Positions 61,138-64,000 of a stretch of DNA of 64,000 bases are shown one piece after another. The translations under genes were made by a program, and so were the position numbers. A model generated the notes under the pieces. It did no database searches, had not been told where the DNA came from, and saw only the letters and a list, made by a program, of their open reading frames with translations. Each line of letters opens with the position of its first letter. The stretch's first letter is position 1. Source of the stretch: Lepas anatifera (Eukaryota; Arthropoda; Thecostraca; Lepadidae); assembly GCA_034440635.1 (NCBI GenBank), contig JAOTON010001356.1, positions 1,682,501-1,746,500 on the forward strand, written 5' to 3'.

Positions 61138-61986
61138 TTAACACGCGCATTGACGGGGGCGGGTACCCGCCCCCCTCGGGTTTTTCGGAGACAGTAGAAA
61201 AACGGCGGCGCGTAGCGCCGCCGTACTTGGTATACCTTTTCCCTCATCATTTTTACAACTTCTGTGAAAATTTTAAGGTTAGGTCATCTCAGGTCAGGTC
61301 ACCAGTACAGGTCAAGTGACCCAACCTCAAAAAAAGTTTAAGATAGCATAAGTCGGAGCAGGGTGAACTTATCCGATTGAAACTCATATCACATAATGGC
61401 CCCACCGAGTTCTCTAACATATGTTCCGGTATTTTTGATATCGATGACCTAAGGTCAGGTACGAGGCATGACCTCTCCATTGGAAATACATGGGAAAAAT
61501 GGTTTTTACGGAATAACTCAGTAACGGATGGTGATAGAGCATTTATTTTGGCTGCATTAGACTCGCCTGGGCTTTGCGGTTCTAATGATATGAATTTTAT
61601 ATAATTTGACCCTGACCTGACCTCAGGTCAGGTCAAATCATTGATTTGACCTAGCAAGGTCAAATTATATATCATTCGATTCGGCTTGCTAAGAGGATTC
61701 ATATAGTTCAAGTCGTTCTGCTCTATCTTTACTTGTTCAGATGTAATGGCCGAAAAACTGAATTTTACATGTTATCCCTATGACGGGCATGTTTTGACCT
61801 CTCGTGACCTTAAAAGTGACCTGACAAAAAAATGGTTCAAATGTTTTCGATGGAGAAGTGGATGGGCAGTCCAACGCCGTTCACCGTTTTTCGCTACCTA
61901 CCGTGGTTCTCGAGATCTTAGGGGGGCGGGTACCCGCCCCCCGTCAATGCGAAGGTGGCTCAGACCCCCGTCAATGCGCGTGTTAA
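61138..61986 (-). mobile_element. TTAA element, cap type 2, copy 2
   Basis: TTAACACGCGCATTGACGGG and GGGTACCC at the left. The right is the doubled cap with GCGAAGGTGGCTCAGACCCC, then GTCAATGCGCGTGTTAA. Inverted relative to copy 1. Confidence 0.88.
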
Positions 61987-62125
61987 CGTGGAATACCGTT
62001 GGGGCAGGTTGATACAGCTCGGGGTAAGTTGATACAGCTAGTAACAACGTGCCCCATCCATATTTTACCAGAAGTGCATTTCATAAAACCAGTTTGACGA
62101 CGATGCTTTCAATTCCTCAGCGAAT
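61987..62125. other. Spacer with GGGGCAGGTTGATACAG repeats
   Basis: GGGGCAGGTTGATACAGCTC and GGGGTAAGTTGATACAGC lie in tandem, and GTTGTATCAATTTGCCCC recurs inverted at 63,231. They are probably the ends of one more GGGG-type element that was invaded by the cap type 2 copy at 62,126. Confidence 0.5.
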
Positions 62126-62973
62126 TTAACACGCGCATTGACGGGGCGGGTACCCGCCCCCCTCAGGTTTTTCGGAGATCGTAGAAAAACGGCGGTGCGT
62201 AGCGCCGCCGTACTTGGTATACCTTTTCCCTCATAATTTTTACAACTTCTGTGAAAATTTTAAGGTTAGGTCATCTCAGGTCAGGTCACCAGTACAGGTC
62301 AAGTGACCCGACCTAAAAAGAAAGTTTAAGATAGCATAAGTCGGAGCAGGGTGAGCTTATCCGATTGAGACTCATATCACATAATGGCCCCACCGAGTTC
62401 TCTAACATATGTTCCGTTATTTTTTATATCGATGACCTAAGGTCAGGTACGAGGCATGACCTCTCCATTGGAAATACATGGGAAAAATGGTTTTTACGAA
62501 ATAACTCAGTAACGGATGGTGATAGAGCATTTATTTTAGCTGCATTAGACTCGCCTGGGCTTTGTGGTTCTAATGATATGCATTTTATATAATTTGACCC
62601 TGACCTGACCTCAGGTCAGGTCAAATCTTTGATTTGACCTAGCAAGGTCAACTTATATATCATTCAATTCGGCTTGCTAAGAGGATTCATATAGTTCAAG
62701 TCGTTTTGCTCTATCTTTACTTTTTCAGATGTAATGCCCGAAAAACTGAATTTTACATGTTATCCTATGACGGGCATGTTTTGACCTCTCGTGACCTTAA
62801 ATGTGACCTGACGAAAAAATGGTACAAATGTTTTCGATGGAGAAGTGGATGGGCAGCCCAACACCGTTTACCGTTTTTCGCTACCTACCGGGGTTCTCGA
62901 GATCTTAGGGGGGCGGGTACCCGCCCCCCGTCAATGCGAAGGTGGCTCAGACCCCCGTCAATGCGCGTGTTAA
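62126..62973 (-). mobile_element. TTAA element, cap type 2, copy 3
   Basis: TTAA-flanked, and nearly identical to copy 2 over its length, with matching caps and spacer. The two lie 140 bp apart in the same orientation. Confidence 0.88.
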
Positions 62974-63427
62974 AGTTATCACCTGAAACATCGATATCGT
63001 GGCTTTTTTACAAAGGCATAATGGCCCTGCTACAGCAATTGATACTGGTGTAAATTCTGCAAGCATACCATCACTGAAAATTTACTTCTGACCAAAAAAC
63101 GCACTTTGTCCGCAGCACCGTAGGCGGCTGACCAACACAGCTGCTGAAGGGACTGTCGCTGGCTTCCGGTATCAGCTAATCATGGCCAGAGCCCAAAGGC
63201 ATCTAGTGTCATGGTTCGGGAGCTATCGGCGTTGTATCAATTTGCCCCTGTAACAAAACTCCCCCTCCTCACCTACATAGACAATTATTTGGGCTAAACA
63301 ACCGTATAGAAATTTTTGCTGTTAGACATATAGGAGAAAAGTGAAAGCCTTTAGAAAGTTAAGTGTGTACTCTTGCACGGACTTCCCCTATGTTTAAGCG
63401 CAGGGACAACTAATTGTTTACTGAAGC

Positions 63428-64000
63428 TTAACCTTCGCCCGGTTGGGGTTCTTTTTAGACCCCCCCTCGGGTTTTTCCGAAGTAACCAAAAAACGGCGGC
63501 GCGCAGCGCTGCCAAACTTTGTCTAGCTGTTCCTTTATCATTTTTCCATCTTTACTGAAAATTCTAGCTCAATGTCATATCAGGTCAGGTCACCAGGCCA
63601 GGTGAAGTGACCTCACCTCAAAAATGCTTAGGACCGCATAACTAAAAGAAGGGTTAATCGATCAAGTTGAAACTCATAACACATATTGGGCCCACCAGGA
63701 GCTACAACATTTGTTCCGAGATTTTTTATATTGGTGACCTAAGGTCATGTGCTGAGCATGACCTCCCCATTGTAAATAAATAGGGAAAATCACGAAATGA
63801 GCTTTTCTCAGTAAGTATGGATGGAATCAACTTCAAGCATCGGTTACGACTTGCTCTTAGCCCATTTCTGAAGTTGATGCCAAAAATTTTGATTTGTGAC
63901 CTTTAAAAAGTCACCTTAGGTCAAATAAGCATTTTTCTGTGTTTTACTTTATAAATATTGAATAACCTAAGATAGAACTTTTATTTTGTCACCAAAGTGT
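63428..64000 (-). mobile_element. TTAA element, cap type 3, copy 2 (cut by window end)
   Basis: Begins TTAACCTTCGCCCGGTTGGG, then TTCTTTTTAGACCCCCCCTC. The interior is the inverted match of 24,882 back to about 24,330. It continues past the window edge. Confidence 0.85.

Larger units (their letters stand above)
58211..63388. mobile_element. Probable TA-flanked element with several nested TTAA elements
   Basis: The left terminus TAGGGTAAGGGCGGGTAAGA and inverted right terminus TAGGGGAAGTCCGTGCAAGA both continue GTAC(G/A)CA. GTACGCA motifs recur at 58,576, 58,806 and 58,855. It contains copy 9 and two cap type 2 elements. The pairing of these ends is inference; the part 58,400-60,062 has no gene. 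Confidence 0.5.

Overview
The window is animal nuclear DNA, most likely from an arthropod. Split genes with GT-AG introns, a metazoan nicotinic receptor gene, LINEs, many DNA-transposon derivatives and microsatellites show the animal origin. A 250-bp block of TTAGG repeats, the arthropod telomere unit, points to an arthropod. A crustacean is plausible, but the sequence does not fix the group.

Three host genes can be read. (1) 2,596-5,031 (+) is a long terminal exon of a GH31 alpha-glucosidase (lysosomal acid alpha-glucosidase/maltase type). Both catalytic motifs are intact, and two mutually compensating frameshifts lie near the C-terminus. (2) 11,792-9,907 (-) holds the first three coding exons of a bacterial/mitochondrial-type isoleucyl-tRNA synthetase, including the HIGH motif. 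A homopolymer frameshift sits in exon 1, and no later exon is visible to the left. (3) 35,346-26,749 (-) is a complete nicotinic acetylcholine receptor subunit gene. Its nine coding exons join in phase at every junction into 413 residues (1,242 nt with stop). It keeps the ancient 45-bp and 110-bp exons, the Cys-loop, the vicinal Cys pair and four transmembrane segments. M2 and the M3-M4 loop are unusual.

The rest is mainly repeats. 7.9-9.9 kb is a 29-bp minisatellite with a 174-bp higher-order repeat. 13.5-19.1 kb holds a minus-strand LINE remnant and a plus-strand CR1/jockey-like LINE interrupted by a 357-bp DNA element. 19.7-21.1 kb holds a related 1.13-kb element inserted in telomere-like DNA, followed by the TTAGG array. 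23.2-23.8 kb is C/A homopolymer sequence that looks like a technical artefact. 24-25 kb and 28-64 kb are studded with TTAA-flanked elements, TA-flanked GGGG-ended elements (one carrying pogo-like transposase remnants), hAT-like, Mutator-like and tRNA-derived short elements, many nested.

The least expected system is the set of TTAA-flanked elements of 0.85-1.05 kb. At least nine copies have CATCGATG caps, three have GGTACC caps and two have a third cap type. All share a layout: one end carries the cap twice around a conserved GCCACCTTCG spacer and the other carries it once. The cap sequence changes together at all three positions between types. The interior is packed with AGGTCA/TGACCT nuclear-receptor half-sites (21 exact ones counted in one copy). 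Nesting of these elements gives a relative insertion history. All calls come from reading the sequence; no database search was run.
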